From an uncultured Bacteroidales bacterium (GTDB lineage: Bacteria; Bacteroidota; Bacteroidia; Bacteroidales; Bacteroidaceae), in the NCBI GenBank assembly GCA_902799655.1, contig CADCBH010000005.1:43837-107836 (forward strand): DNA of 64,000 nucleotides. The letters run 5' to 3'. A model generated the notes under the pieces. The model saw only the letters and a program-made list of their open reading frames with translations, was not told the origin of the DNA and made no database searches. How positions within the stretch are numbered: position 1 is the first letter of the stretch; the number at the start of each line of letters is the position of its first letter. This document shows, piece after piece, positions 25,251-34,430 of the stretch. The position numbers were made by a program, and so were the translations under genes.

Positions 25251-26315
25251 ATGAAAAAACAACTCATCTTTTTGGCCATCGCGCTGGTAACCATTGTTAC
25301 CAGCTGTGGCAAGGACGACAATGAGTCGGCCCCATCCAAAGAGTATTTCACTCTGTGGAACCAGTGTGAGGCTCTGTCAACGCTGAAGGCCTATGTCGAG
25401 GATGTCACCAATCCGCAGTCGCCCAACTTCATCGCTGAGCAGGACCGTATTGCCACCTTCGATATGGACGGCACCTTCGTTGGCGAACTCTATCCCACCT
25501 ATTTCGAGTACAACATGCTGGAGTATCGTGCCCTCGACGATCCTTCCTATAAGGACAAGGCACCTGCCGATGTCCGCGAGGCTGCACAGAATATCCGCGA
25601 TTTCGTGCGCAAGGGTACCGCTCTGCCTGACCATTTCGATATGAAGCATGCCCGTGCGGCAGCCAAGGCCTATGCAGGCATGTCCCTTGCCGAGTTTGAT
25701 ACCTATGTGAAGAACTATGCCAAGACCCCTGCCAACGGTTTCAAGGGCATGACCTATGGCGAGAGTTTCTATAAGCCCATGCTCGAGGTCTTCGACTATC
25801 TGAAGGCCAACGGCTTCACCTTCTATGTCGTTTCTGGTTCCGACCGCTTCATCTGTCGTTCGTTGACCGAGTCTATTGGCATCGAGCCCAACAGGGTCAT
25901 TGGCATGGATATTATGCTTTCCACCACCAAGCAGGGTACTGTGCAAGGTGTTGAATACACGATGGGAAAAGACGAGAACCTCTATCGTACCGACAGTCTG
26001 CTCATCAAGAATCTGAAGACCAACAAGGTTCGTCAGATCAGTCAGGAGATTGGCAAGGTGCCTGTGCTGTCGTTTGGCAACAGCAGTGGCGACCAGGCCA
26101 TGCATAACTACTGTCTGAGCAATTCGAAGCACCGTACCGCTGCCTTCATGCTCGTGGCTGACGACGACCAGCGCGACTATGCGAACCTTGCAAAGACCAG
26201 TTCGCTGCCCGAGAAATGGTCGAAGGCCGGCTATGTGGTCATCTCCATGAAGAACGACTTCAAGACCATCTATGGCTATGGCGTAGAGAAGACCGCTTTC
26301 ACCTTCCCCGAATAA
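25251..26315 (+). CDS. HAD-superfamily phosphatase, lipoprotein
   Basis: A 354-residue putative lipoprotein. The signal peptide ends in the lipobox IVTSC (Cys19), so the mature protein would be anchored to a membrane. HAD motif I is FDMDGTF (near residues 73-79), with the second catalytic aspartate; motif II is VVSGSDRF; motif IV is FGNSSGDQAM. The family includes phosphoserine-phosphatase-like enzymes; the substrate is unknown. A membrane-anchored extracytoplasmic HAD enzyme would act on exported or dietary phosphoesters. The gene is 4 bp before the DUF4424 gene, and both use more C-ending codons than most genes in the window. Confidence 0.85.
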   Translation: MKKQLIFLAIALVTIVTSCGKDDNESAPSKEYFTLWNQCEALSTLKAYVEDVTNPQSPNFIAEQDRIATFDMDGTFVGELYPTYFEYNMLEYRALDDPSYKDKAPADVREAAQNIRDFVRKGTALPDHFDMKHARAAAKAYAGMSLAEFDTYVKNYAKTPANGFKGMTYGESFYKPMLEVFDYLKANGFTFYVVSGSDRFICRSLTESIGIEPNRVIGMDIMLSTTKQGTVQGVEYTMGKDENLYRTDSLLIKNLKTNKVRQISQEIGKVPVLSFGNSSGDQAMHNYCLSNSKHRTAAFMLVADDDQRDYANLAKTSSLPEKWSKAGYVVISMKNDFKTIYGYGVEKTAFTFPE

Positions 26316-26319
26316 TAAT

Positions 26320-27474
26320 ATGACGATGATGAAGAAATGCCTATCCCTTGCCATCGTGCTCCTCATGGCACTCACAGCACGTGCTAACGATGGCGTGCTT
26401 TACGTCAATGGCAACCACCTGGTGCCTGTTCAGGAGACCGACATTGCGCTGACCAAGGAGGTGCTGACCATCAGTCTCTGCGACGATGGCTATGCGCAGG
26501 TCGATGTGCAGTATGTGCTGACCAATCGTGGTCAGGAGAAGACGGTGACGATGGGCTTCGAGGCTGGTGCTCCCTACAACGACGAGGCAGCATTCAGTCA
26601 GCAGGGCATTCATCCCTACATCAGCGACTTCACGGTAGTGATGAACGGCCAGCAGCTCAGCTATATGAATGCTGTTGTCAAGACGAAGTATGATGAGGAA
26701 TGCGACTTCTTGCCACTGAACCTGCAGCGATGGAAGTCGTACGATGAGGTGAAGATGCGCAATGGCGACGAGTTGCCCAATAACAGCATGCTGTATGATA
26801 CCGCGCTCGACAGTCTCATCGACTTTGCCTATGCCTACTATTTCGTAGCTCGTTTCAAACCTGGCGTGAACACTATCCATCATACCTATCGCTATCTGAC
26901 CAGCTATGGGGTGGGACGCACTTTCGAGGTGCCCTACTGGCTGAAGCCCGCCATGCGTTGGGCCAACCAGCAGATTGACGACTTCACGCTGCACATCCAG
27001 GCTAAGAACACCGCCAAGCATTTCTTTGTAGAAGATTCTATCTTTGCGCAGTCGTCTTTCGTCGTGACAGAGGGTGTGGGTAAAATCAAGAAGACCCAGC
27101 ACTACGACGACCTCTTCGTCGAGATAGCCCTGCGCAACGGCACCGTCACGTGGCATGCTGAGAACTTCCGCCCCAAAGCTGACATGAATATCCAGTCTGC
27201 TGAACGCCTGCATTACGACGACTTCAAGGTTGGCACATTCTACGACCGTAGCGATCGCTACCTGCCCGGCAGTTTTGTTTTGGAAGAAGACCATAGTGCT
27301 GAGCAGCGTCGCATTCTGGCCAATCTGCCCTTTGCCAATCGTGGTTACGTCTTTAAAGACAAGAAGTTACAGAAGTATTTCAGCCAGTTCTTCTGGTACA
27401 TGCCAGATCCATCTTGGAAGGCCGACACCCACGACTTTACCCCTCGTGAATGGCGTCTAATTAATGGACGCTAA
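26320..27474 (+). CDS. DUF4424 domain secreted protein
   Basis: A 384-residue exported protein. A signal peptide (MKKCLSLAIVLLMALTARA) is followed by NDGVLYVNGNHLVPVQETDIALTKEVLTI, the characteristic start of DUF4424. The remainder is mostly predicted beta structure with several Trp-containing motifs (RFKPGVNTIHHTYRY, FFWYMPDPSW). The function is unknown to me. An in-frame ATG at 26329 is an equally good start. It follows the HAD lipoprotein by 4 bp, so the two are probably cotranscribed. Its last 14 bp overlap the convergent 3' end of recQ. Confidence 0.85.
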   Translation: MTMMKKCLSLAIVLLMALTARANDGVLYVNGNHLVPVQETDIALTKEVLTISLCDDGYAQVDVQYVLTNRGQEKTVTMGFEAGAPYNDEAAFSQQGIHPYISDFTVVMNGQQLSYMNAVVKTKYDEECDFLPLNLQRWKSYDEVKMRNGDELPNNSMLYDTALDSLIDFAYAYYFVARFKPGVNTIHHTYRYLTSYGVGRTFEVPYWLKPAMRWANQQIDDFTLHIQAKNTAKHFFVEDSIFAQSSFVVTEGVGKIKKTQHYDDLFVEIALRNGTVTWHAENFRPKADMNIQSAERLHYDDFKVGTFYDRSDRYLPGSFVLEEDHSAEQRRILANLPFANRGYVFKDKKLQKYFSQFFWYMPDPSWKADTHDFTPREWRLINGR

Positions 27475-29365
27475 TAAGGAAGCCGCAATCTTGGACAATC
27501 TGTTCTTCTGCGATAAGATAGGCGAGAGCAGCATCGATGGCTTCGGTGGGCATACCGATGCGGTGAAGGTCGGTGATGGGGTGACGCTGTCCATCGCTGA
27601 GCAGGCGGAGGATAGCCTGGCGCGCATCCGATGCAAACGTGTCGGCAGGTGAGGTGGCATAGCGGTCCTGACAGACATCACACTGGCCACAGTCTTTGGC
27701 GTTGGTTTCTCCAAAGTAGGCCAGTAACTGGCGTGAGCGGCAGTGGTCGTTGTCCCGCACATAGCGGAGCATAGCATTGATGCGGTTGCGGTATTGATCA
27801 AGACGCTGTTCGTAGACAGAGGGTGGCAACTGCACATGTTCGGAATCATCGCGTCGTTGCAGATAGTGGATGGTTGGCACCTGACGGCGAGGAATATACT
27901 GGATGATATGTTTCTGCGACAATGATACCAGAATGTCATGGAGGTCGGTGGTCTTGATACCACTTTGTTGAGCTATCAGCGCCTCGTCGATATATCCAAA
28001 GTCGGCAAAAAGTCCGCCGTAATTGCGCAGTAGTGCGATGATGACGGCATCCTCAATCTTGGTGACATCCTGGAGACGGTAGAGTTCCTGGCGCTCCAAA
28101 CGGAAGTGGACACGCGTCTGTTGGTCTGGAGTTTCATCGTATTCAATATATCCGGCACGTTGTAGAATCTGCAGGGCGGAATGGACACGGACGGGGAAGT
28201 GGTGGAAACGCTGACAGAACTGCTCAATGTTAAACTCGCGGGTAATACCAAAACCGTCGCCCACAGCTATCTGGTAGTAGTAGGCTAAGTGCTCATAGAC
28301 TTGTCGGATGTATTCGCGTGGCGGGAATGTATCATCAATACGCTTAGTCAACTTGGCATTATCGTTGTTGTTATAGAGTAGTACGGCCTGTGCAGGCTGT
28401 CCGTCGCGCCCGGCACGTCCAGCTTCTTGAAAGTAGGCTTCGATAGAGTCGGGACAGTCGTAGTGGATAACCATACGCACATCTGGCTTGTCAATACCCA
28501 TGCCAAAGGCGTTGGTGGCCACCATGATACGTGTGCGGTCATGTTGCCAGTCGCGCTGCCGCTGGTCTTTCTCCTCATGTTGCAAACCTGCATGATAGAA
28601 GGTGGCACTGAGGCCTGCCTCGCTGAGTTGTTCGGCAATCTCCTTAGCATGCCGGCGGCTTCGCACATAGATGATGGCTGAGCCGTCGGAGTGGGAGAGG
28701 AGATGCACCATCTCGTGAAACTTGTCGTGTGCCTGACGAACGCGGTATACCAGATTGTTACGCTCGAAAGACATGCGGAAGATGTGAAATGTGTTTACCG
28801 AAGACAACTTCTCGCAGATGTCCTCTACGACTTGGGGAGTTGCCGTGGCAGTAAGAGCCAAGACGGGCACATCGGGCAGAATGGTGCGGATATTAGCAAT
28901 CTCAAGATAGCTGGGACGGAAATCGTAGCCCCATTGCGAGATACAGTGAGCCTCGTCTACCGTGATAAACGAGATGCGCATATGGCGTAGCTTCGCCACA
29001 AAGAAATCGCTACCCAAGCGTTCAGGAGATATATAGAGAAACTTGGTGCGTCCGAGGATACAATTTTCAAGCACACGCAGAATGTCATCGTGTTGCATGC
29101 CGCTATAGATAGCTGATGCCAGGATGCCTTTCTGTCGTAGGTGGTGCACCTGGTCTTTCATTAAGGCAATCAATGGTGTGATGACGATGCATACTCCCTC
29201 AAGCGCCAATGCCGGTACCTGAAAGGTTATCGACTTTCCACCACCTGTAGGCATCAGGCCTAGGGTATCGTGCCCCAGACCTATAGACTCGATAATCTGC
29301 TGCTGGATGCCACGAAAGTCATCGTAGCCCCAATAGTGTTTGAGTATTTCCTTGTAACTACCCAA
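27461..29365 (-). CDS. recQ: ATP-dependent DNA helicase RecQ
   Basis: A 634-residue 3'-5' helicase of recombination and repair. Motif 0 is YWGYDDFRGIQQQII, motif I is MPTGGGKSITFQVPA, motif II is DEAHCISQWGYDFRPSY, and motif VI is YFQEAGRAGRDGQP. The zinc-binding region (CRSRQLLAYFGE and DCGQCDVC) is intact. The C-terminal region after the cysteines is short and I see no clear HRDC domain, so this is the compact form common in Bacteroidetes. It follows recJ by 12 bp in the same direction; RecQ and RecJ act together at gaps and stalled forks. Confidence 0.95.
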   Translation of the reverse strand: MGSYKEILKHYWGYDDFRGIQQQIIESIGLGHDTLGLMPTGGGKSITFQVPALALEGVCIVITPLIALMKDQVHHLRQKGILASAIYSGMQHDDILRVLENCILGRTKFLYISPERLGSDFFVAKLRHMRISFITVDEAHCISQWGYDFRPSYLEIANIRTILPDVPVLALTATATPQVVEDICEKLSSVNTFHIFRMSFERNNLVYRVRQAHDKFHEMVHLLSHSDGSAIIYVRSRRHAKEIAEQLSEAGLSATFYHAGLQHEEKDQRQRDWQHDRTRIMVATNAFGMGIDKPDVRMVIHYDCPDSIEAYFQEAGRAGRDGQPAQAVLLYNNNDNAKLTKRIDDTFPPREYIRQVYEHLAYYYQIAVGDGFGITREFNIEQFCQRFHHFPVRVHSALQILQRAGYIEYDETPDQQTRVHFRLERQELYRLQDVTKIEDAVIIALLRNYGGLFADFGYIDEALIAQQSGIKTTDLHDILVSLSQKHIIQYIPRRQVPTIHYLQRRDDSEHVQLPPSVYEQRLDQYRNRINAMLRYVRDNDHCRSRQLLAYFGETNAKDCGQCDVCQDRYATSPADTFASDARQAILRLLSDGQRHPITDLHRIGMPTEAIDAALAYLIAEEQIVQDCGFLISVH

Positions 29366-29377
29366 CTTCTTATCTCC

Positions 29378-31111
29378 CTACTCATCAACACCTTCGTCCG
29401 ACGGTCGGATGCCTTCTATCTGCAGTTGCACCTCGCCACGCTTATAGGTGTTCTCTTCGATGGTATAGACAATATCGAATGAGCGCTTCGACTTGATATA
29501 ACGTGCTGCAGCCGACTGTCCAAAGGCGATGCCATTCATGACCACTGCCGACTTCGAGTCGACAAGCTCCAATTTGATATGCTCTTGATGGCGGCCAACC
29601 ACTTTACTGGTGCCGTAGTCGAAGACGTTGCGCGTGATGAAGAGAGGCTTGCCGTTGCCAGGTCCGTGGGGAGCCAAACGTTTCAGTTCATTGAGTAATC
29701 GCTTGGAAATCTGGTTGAAGTCGAGCTCCATGTCAATATCAAGAGTCTGCTGCGTTTGTTCAGGCAAAATGTGATTGTTGACATACTCCTGGAAGCGGCG
29801 ACGGAATTCAGGGATGTTCTCCTGACGGAGGGTCAGACCGACGGCATAGGTGTGACCGCCAAAGTTCTCCAAAAGGTCGCGACATGACTTGACAGCATCA
29901 TAGACATCGAAGCCTGCTACCGAACGCGCTGAGCCCGAAGCCATACCATCAATGATGGTAAGCACCACCGTCGGACGGAAGTAAAGCTCGGTAAGGCGTG
30001 AGGCCACGATACCTACCACACCTTTCTTCCAACCTTCATCATAGAGTACGATAGACTGCAGGTGTTGCTGACTCTCCAGTCGCTCTACAATCTCGTTGGC
30101 CTCTTCGGTCATCTGCTTGTCGACATCTTTGCGCTGCTCGTTGTATTCGTTGATGCGCGTGGCCACTGTGAGAGCTCGCTGTAGGTCGCGTTCCACCAGC
30201 AGGTCAACGGCTTCGCGGCCATTCATCATACGCCCAGAGGCATTGATGCGCGGTCCGATTTTGAAGACAATATCGCTCATGGTCAGTTCCCGACCAGACA
30301 ATCCGCAAATTTCAATAATCGCTTTCAGTCCGATACTTGGGCTCTGGTTCAACTGCTTCAGACCATGGAACGCCAATGTACGGTTCTCGCCCTCTACAGG
30401 AACAAGGTCGGAGGCGATGCTCACGGCACAGAAATCGAGTAGGGGAATCAGTCGAGAGAAAGGAATACCGTTGTTTTTGGCAAAAGCCTGCATGAATTTA
30501 AAACCTACACCACATCCGCAGAGATGCTTAAAAGGATAGGTCGAGTCTTCACGCTTGGGATTGAGGATAGCCACAGCGGGAGGCATTACCTCGTCGGGCA
30601 CATGGTGATCACAGATGATGAAATCTACGCCAAGACTCTTGGCATAGGCTATCTCATCTATGGCTTTTATGCCACAGTCGAGCACAATAATAAGTTTAAC
30701 ACCTGTCTCTGCGGCATAGTCTATACCCTTACGACTGACACCATAACCCTCCTCTTCGCGGTTCGGGATATAGTAGTCTATGTTGGAATAGAACTGCTGC
30801 AGAAACTTGTAGACCAATGCTACCGCCGTGCACCCATCGACATCGTAGTCGCCATATACCATGATGCGCTCTTTGCGTCCCATTGCATCATTGAGGCGGT
30901 CTACGGCAATGTCCATGTCATTCATCAGGAACGGATCAATCAGCTCATTTAGCATCGGACGGAAGAATCGTTTCGCTGCGCTCTCCGTTTTAATGCCACG
31001 CTGAATGAGAAGGCTGGCCATGATGGGACTCATCCCAATCTTCTCGGCCAATTCCTTAGCCGCCTGCTGTCTGTCTGGTGTCGGTGGTTCGTAATTCCAT
31101 TTAAATTGCAT
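29378..31111 (-). CDS. recJ: Single-stranded-DNA-specific exonuclease RecJ
   Basis: A 577-residue 5'-3' exonuclease of the DHH superfamily, of usual length. Motif I is VYGDYDVDGCTAVAL, the DHH motif is IICDHHVPDE, and the DHHA1 motif region is SARSVAGFDVYDAV with FGGHTYAVGLTL. The C-terminal OB domain includes VDSKSAVVMNGIAFGQ. It is cotranscribed with recQ from a promoter near 31178. Confidence 0.95.
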   Translation of the reverse strand: MQFKWNYEPPTPDRQQAAKELAEKIGMSPIMASLLIQRGIKTESAAKRFFRPMLNELIDPFLMNDMDIAVDRLNDAMGRKERIMVYGDYDVDGCTAVALVYKFLQQFYSNIDYYIPNREEEGYGVSRKGIDYAAETGVKLIIVLDCGIKAIDEIAYAKSLGVDFIICDHHVPDEVMPPAVAILNPKREDSTYPFKHLCGCGVGFKFMQAFAKNNGIPFSRLIPLLDFCAVSIASDLVPVEGENRTLAFHGLKQLNQSPSIGLKAIIEICGLSGRELTMSDIVFKIGPRINASGRMMNGREAVDLLVERDLQRALTVATRINEYNEQRKDVDKQMTEEANEIVERLESQQHLQSIVLYDEGWKKGVVGIVASRLTELYFRPTVVLTIIDGMASGSARSVAGFDVYDAVKSCRDLLENFGGHTYAVGLTLRQENIPEFRRRFQEYVNNHILPEQTQQTLDIDMELDFNQISKRLLNELKRLAPHGPGNGKPLFITRNVFDYGTSKVVGRHQEHIKLELVDSKSAVVMNGIAFGQSAAARYIKSKRSFDIVYTIEENTYKRGEVQLQIEGIRPSDEGVDE

Positions 31112-31177
31112 TTATATTTTGTATTATTTTCTGTCGTCTCAGGGGTATTGCCAAGCCATAGGCATACAATACGCCTT

Positions 31178-31185
31178 CAAAGTTA
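31178..31185 (-). promoter_or_regulatory. Probable -7 box upstream of recJ
   Basis: On the minus strand TAACTTTG matches TAnnTTTG. No well-spaced -33 element is evident. The leader of about 60 nt contains an inverted repeat, GTATTG (31145-31150) with CAATAC (31167-31172). The rest of the 174-bp spacer (31112-31285) holds nothing else I can name. Confidence 0.5.
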
Positions 31186-31285
31186 CGAAGAAAAAACAAA
31201 TAAATGGGAGGGGCGGCTGTTTTTTTAACAGATATTGTATTTTATGAGTAATGTTTCTATATATTGATATTTCATGATTTCGATG

Positions 31286-32353
31286 CTAATGATATACTTT
31301 TGCCTCGCGCTTTTTCTGTAATACAGCCAGTGCGTTGAGAGCTAAAGCCTCCATTTCGTCCTCGCCGGGGAAGGTATATACTGGTGCCAGGAAACCGATG
31401 CGTCGGCGCAACTCATTGACAATATAATCGGAATGGGCCATGCCGCCTGTGAGCAGAATAGCATCGACTTTGCCACATAATACAGCGCCCTCGGCAGCAA
31501 TATTTTTCGCTACATGATATATCATAGCCTCAACAATAAGATGTGCATGCTCGTCACCCTGCTTGATACGCTCCAGAATCTCCCGCATATTATTCGTACC
31601 GAGATGGGCGTTGAGGCCAGCCTTGCCGGCAATACGTTTTAATAGCTGCTTCTCACTATATTTACCGCTAAAGCAAAGACGTATCAAATCTGCGGCAGGC
31701 AAACTTCCTGCGCGTTCAGGTGAGAAAGGACCTTCGCCATCGAGTGCGTTATTGGCATCGATAGCCTTTCCATGCTCGTGGGCAGCGACAGAGATACCAC
31801 CTCCCAGATGGCAGATGATGAGGTTGAGGTCTTCATATTCCTTACCGATGCCTCGCGCATAACGGCGTGCAATGGCGCGCTGGTTCAGTGCGTGCCAGAT
31901 GCAGATGCGTGGCATGAGTGGTGAACCACTGATGCGAGCCAGCGGTGACAGCTCATCAACAACGCCCGGGTCAGCAATGAACGAGCGGCATCCTGGAATC
32001 ATAGCAGCAATTTCGTGGGCAATCAGACAACCGAGATTGCAAGCGTGGTTGTGCATGACGCAGCCATGAAGCGTGTCATCAATCATCTGTTGATTAATCT
32101 CATACACACCGCCGCTGATGGGCTTCACTAGACCACCACGTCCAATGACGGCATCAAACTGCAGAGGGATATTGGCCATCTCCAGTTCGTCGAGAACTAA
32201 CTGGCGGCGGAAATCCTGTTGTTCGGTGACATCACCGAAAGGTGCCAGTTGTTCAGCACTGTGTGTAATGTTACGTAACAGCAGAGGCTTTTCGTCTTCA
32301 TAAACGGCCATCTTCGTACTGGTAGAACCAGGATTGACAACAAGAATCTTCAT
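31286..32353 (-). CDS. buk: Butyrate kinase (acetate/propionate kinase family)
   Basis: A 355-residue kinase that makes ATP and a short-chain acid from an acyl phosphate. The N-terminal phosphate-binding motif VVNPGSTSTK, the central CHLGGGISVAAH and DGEGPFSPERAGSLP, and LTGGMAHS near the C-terminus are as expected for butyrate kinase rather than acetate kinase. The start overlaps the end of the phosphotransacylase gene by 4 bp. Butyrate, isobutyrate or branched acids could be the product. Confidence 0.93.
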   Translation of the reverse strand: MKILVVNPGSTSTKMAVYEDEKPLLLRNITHSAEQLAPFGDVTEQQDFRRQLVLDELEMANIPLQFDAVIGRGGLVKPISGGVYEINQQMIDDTLHGCVMHNHACNLGCLIAHEIAAMIPGCRSFIADPGVVDELSPLARISGSPLMPRICIWHALNQRAIARRYARGIGKEYEDLNLIICHLGGGISVAAHEHGKAIDANNALDGEGPFSPERAGSLPAADLIRLCFSGKYSEKQLLKRIAGKAGLNAHLGTNNMREILERIKQGDEHAHLIVEAMIYHVAKNIAAEGAVLCGKVDAILLTGGMAHSDYIVNELRRRIGFLAPVYTFPGEDEMEALALNALAVLQKKREAKVYH

Positions 32354-33186
32354 ATAGCAGCCAGGGCAAGTGAGTAATACTTAGATTCGGGACTGTCGGC
32401 ACGTGATGACACCACACAGCAGCATTGAGTACCCTGAAGCACACCAGCTGTCTTGGCATAGCCAAATAGTGTCAGCGTCTTATAAAATACATTGCCTGCC
32501 ACAATGTCTGGGAAAATCAGTGCATCAGCCTGTCCGTCAATCACACTATGGATACCTTTCTCGCGCAGACTAACGGAGTCGAGTGAAGTCTTCAGGTCGA
32601 GTGGTCCGTCAATGATACAACGCCCGAAGGCTCCCGTTTGAGCTTCAGCAATGATATTTAGATAGTCGGTGGTATAGGGGAATGCCTTTGCACTAACCTT
32701 CTCGGCACAGTGAATGAGCGAGATGCGTGGCTCTTCAATACCCAAAGCGTGGCAAACGTAGTTCATATAATGTATCTGCTGGCGACGCTGGGAAGGAGTA
32801 GGAACGGGAATGACGGCTGCATCAGTGAAGAAAAGCAGCTTGTCGTACTTGGGAATCTCGGCCATGGCGACATGGGTGAGTACGTGGCCTGGACGGATGA
32901 TACCTTTCTCCTTGTCGAGGATGGCACGCAGCAATACGTCGGTATTGATGAGTCCCTTCATCAGAATGTCGGCTTCGCCGTTTTTACAGAGAGCAACAGC
33001 GCGACGGGCACATTCTTCTTTGTCATTGCCGTCAACGTAGATAGGTTCAATGAATCCCATCTCCTTGCCTTTCTCTACCGCATAACGGGTGCTTGCATCT
33101 GTGGCACATACTACGGCTACACGTTTTCGGTCTCCCCGTTCTTGCAGGAAGACAATCATGTCGTTCAAGGTTCTGATAGGTTGCAT
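32350..33186 (-). CDS. ptb: Phosphate butyryltransferase
   Basis: A 278-residue phosphate acetyl/butyryl transferase, converting butyryl-CoA (or a related acyl-CoA) and phosphate to acyl phosphate and CoA. Landmarks are ADILMKGLINTDVLLRAIL, FFTDAAVIPVPTPSQRRQQI, IDGPLDLKTSLD and DALIFPDIVAGNVFYKTL. It is coupled to buk by a 4-bp overlap. It begins 58 bp after fcl and may be read through from the GDP-fucose genes; no separate promoter was seen. Confidence 0.92.
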   Translation of the reverse strand: MQPIRTLNDMIVFLQERGDRKRVAVVCATDASTRYAVEKGKEMGFIEPIYVDGNDKEECARRAVALCKNGEADILMKGLINTDVLLRAILDKEKGIIRPGHVLTHVAMAEIPKYDKLLFFTDAAVIPVPTPSQRRQQIHYMNYVCHALGIEEPRISLIHCAEKVSAKAFPYTTDYLNIIAEAQTGAFGRCIIDGPLDLKTSLDSVSLREKGIHSVIDGQADALIFPDIVAGNVFYKTLTLFGYAKTAGVLQGTQCCCVVSSRADSPESKYYSLALAAI

Positions 33187-33244
33187 AGGCTATTAGATAT
33201 TGGGTTATTATTGTTGTTGTGGTCGTTCTGGAAATGGCCTGGAT

Positions 33245-34414
33245 TTAGGAGAGGCTTGCCTGATACCACTCGAAGAGCTTTCGGACTCCATCCTCTATTT
33301 CCACCTTGTGTGTCCAACCGAGACTGTGCAGTTTGGATACATCAATGAGCTTGCGCATGGTACCGTCGGGCTTTGTGCTGTCAAACTCCACGGTTCCCTC
33401 AAAACCTACAGCCTTGACTACTAGTTCCGAGAGCTCACGGATGGTTAGCTCTTTACCTGTGCCTACATTGATGTGGCAGTTGCGAATCTCGCCCAAAGCA
33501 GGGATTGCTCCACCTCGGCCTGCAGAGTGGTTACGGTCTACAGCACCGTCGGTAGAAGCACCAAAGTGAACGCTCGAATACTTTTCTATACCGATGATGT
33601 CGGAAAAGTTCACGTTGAGCAAAACATGTACCGAAGCATCGGCCATGTCTTCACTCCAAAGAAATTCGCGAAGTGGCGTACCGGTACCCCAAAGTACCAC
33701 CTTATTATTATATATACCATATTTGGCCAGTATGTCAAGTATTTCATCTTTGGATGAGGAACCATTGAATCCTTCTACCGGACGGATATCAAGGTCGCGA
33801 CAGATTGCCTCCCAGTCACCATCATGGATAAGCTTGGCGAGATATACCTTGCGCATCATAGCAGGCATCACGTGCGAGTTCTCTAAATGGAAGTTGTCGT
33901 TTGGACCATAGAGATTGGTAGGCATCACAGCGATATAGTTTGTACCATACTGCAGATTGTAGCTCTCACACATCTTCAGACCTGCAATCTTGGCAATGGC
34001 ATACTCTTCATTAGTGTACTCCAATGGGCTGGTTAACAAGCAATCCTCCTTCATCGGCTGTGGCGCATTCTTGGGATATATACAGGTTGAACCGAGGAAC
34101 AAGAGCTTCTTGACGCCATGAGCATAAGCCTCTGAAATCACATTGCACTGAATCTTCATGTTCATCATGATGAAATCAGCACGATAAAGCGAATTGGCCA
34201 TGATACCACCTACAAAGGCGGCTGCGAGTACCACAGCGTCTGGCTGCTCCTCATCGAAGAATTTTTTTACTGCTACATGGTCTGTAAGGTCGAGTTCCTT
34301 GTGGCTTCTGCCCACAAGATTATGATAGCCACGCTGCTTCAGGTTGTTCCATATAGCTGAACCAACCAGACCATGGTGACCTGCTACATATATCTTTGAT
34401 TGCTGATCTAACAT
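33245..34414 (-). CDS. fcl: GDP-L-fucose synthase
   Basis: A 389-residue epimerase/reductase that completes GDP-L-fucose from GDP-4-keto-6-deoxymannose. NAD(P)-binding is GHHGLVGSAIW; the catalytic YxxxK lies in YTNEEYAIAKIAG; MPTNLYGPNDNFH is typical. It is longer than E. coli Fcl (about 320) because of an insert near residues 185-215 (CRDLDIRPVEGFNGSSSKDE) and another before GKELTIREL, as I recall for Bacteroidales homologues. It lies 16 bp downstream of gmd. Confidence 0.94.
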   Translation of the reverse strand: MLDQQSKIYVAGHHGLVGSAIWNNLKQRGYHNLVGRSHKELDLTDHVAVKKFFDEEQPDAVVLAAAFVGGIMANSLYRADFIMMNMKIQCNVISEAYAHGVKKLLFLGSTCIYPKNAPQPMKEDCLLTSPLEYTNEEYAIAKIAGLKMCESYNLQYGTNYIAVMPTNLYGPNDNFHLENSHVMPAMMRKVYLAKLIHDGDWEAICRDLDIRPVEGFNGSSSKDEILDILAKYGIYNNKVVLWGTGTPLREFLWSEDMADASVHVLLNVNFSDIIGIEKYSSVHFGASTDGAVDRNHSAGRGGAIPALGEIRNCHINVGTGKELTIRELSELVVKAVGFEGTVEFDSTKPDGTMRKLIDVSKLHSLGWTHKVEIEDGVRKLFEWYQASLS

Positions 34415-34430
34415 GATGATTAAAGATGTA

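Noticed and set aside
25377-27294. Long antisense open frames (332 and 317 codons) opposite the HAD and DUF4424 genes
   Set aside because: They lie wholly opposite well-supported genes, have no recognisable domains, and arise because C-rich third positions on the coding strand remove stop codons on the other strand.
31200-31285. Terminator after butyrate kinase
   Set aside because: Only a weak 5-bp CTGTT/AACAG hairpin made mostly of A/T is present, with no proper T run after it on the minus strand.
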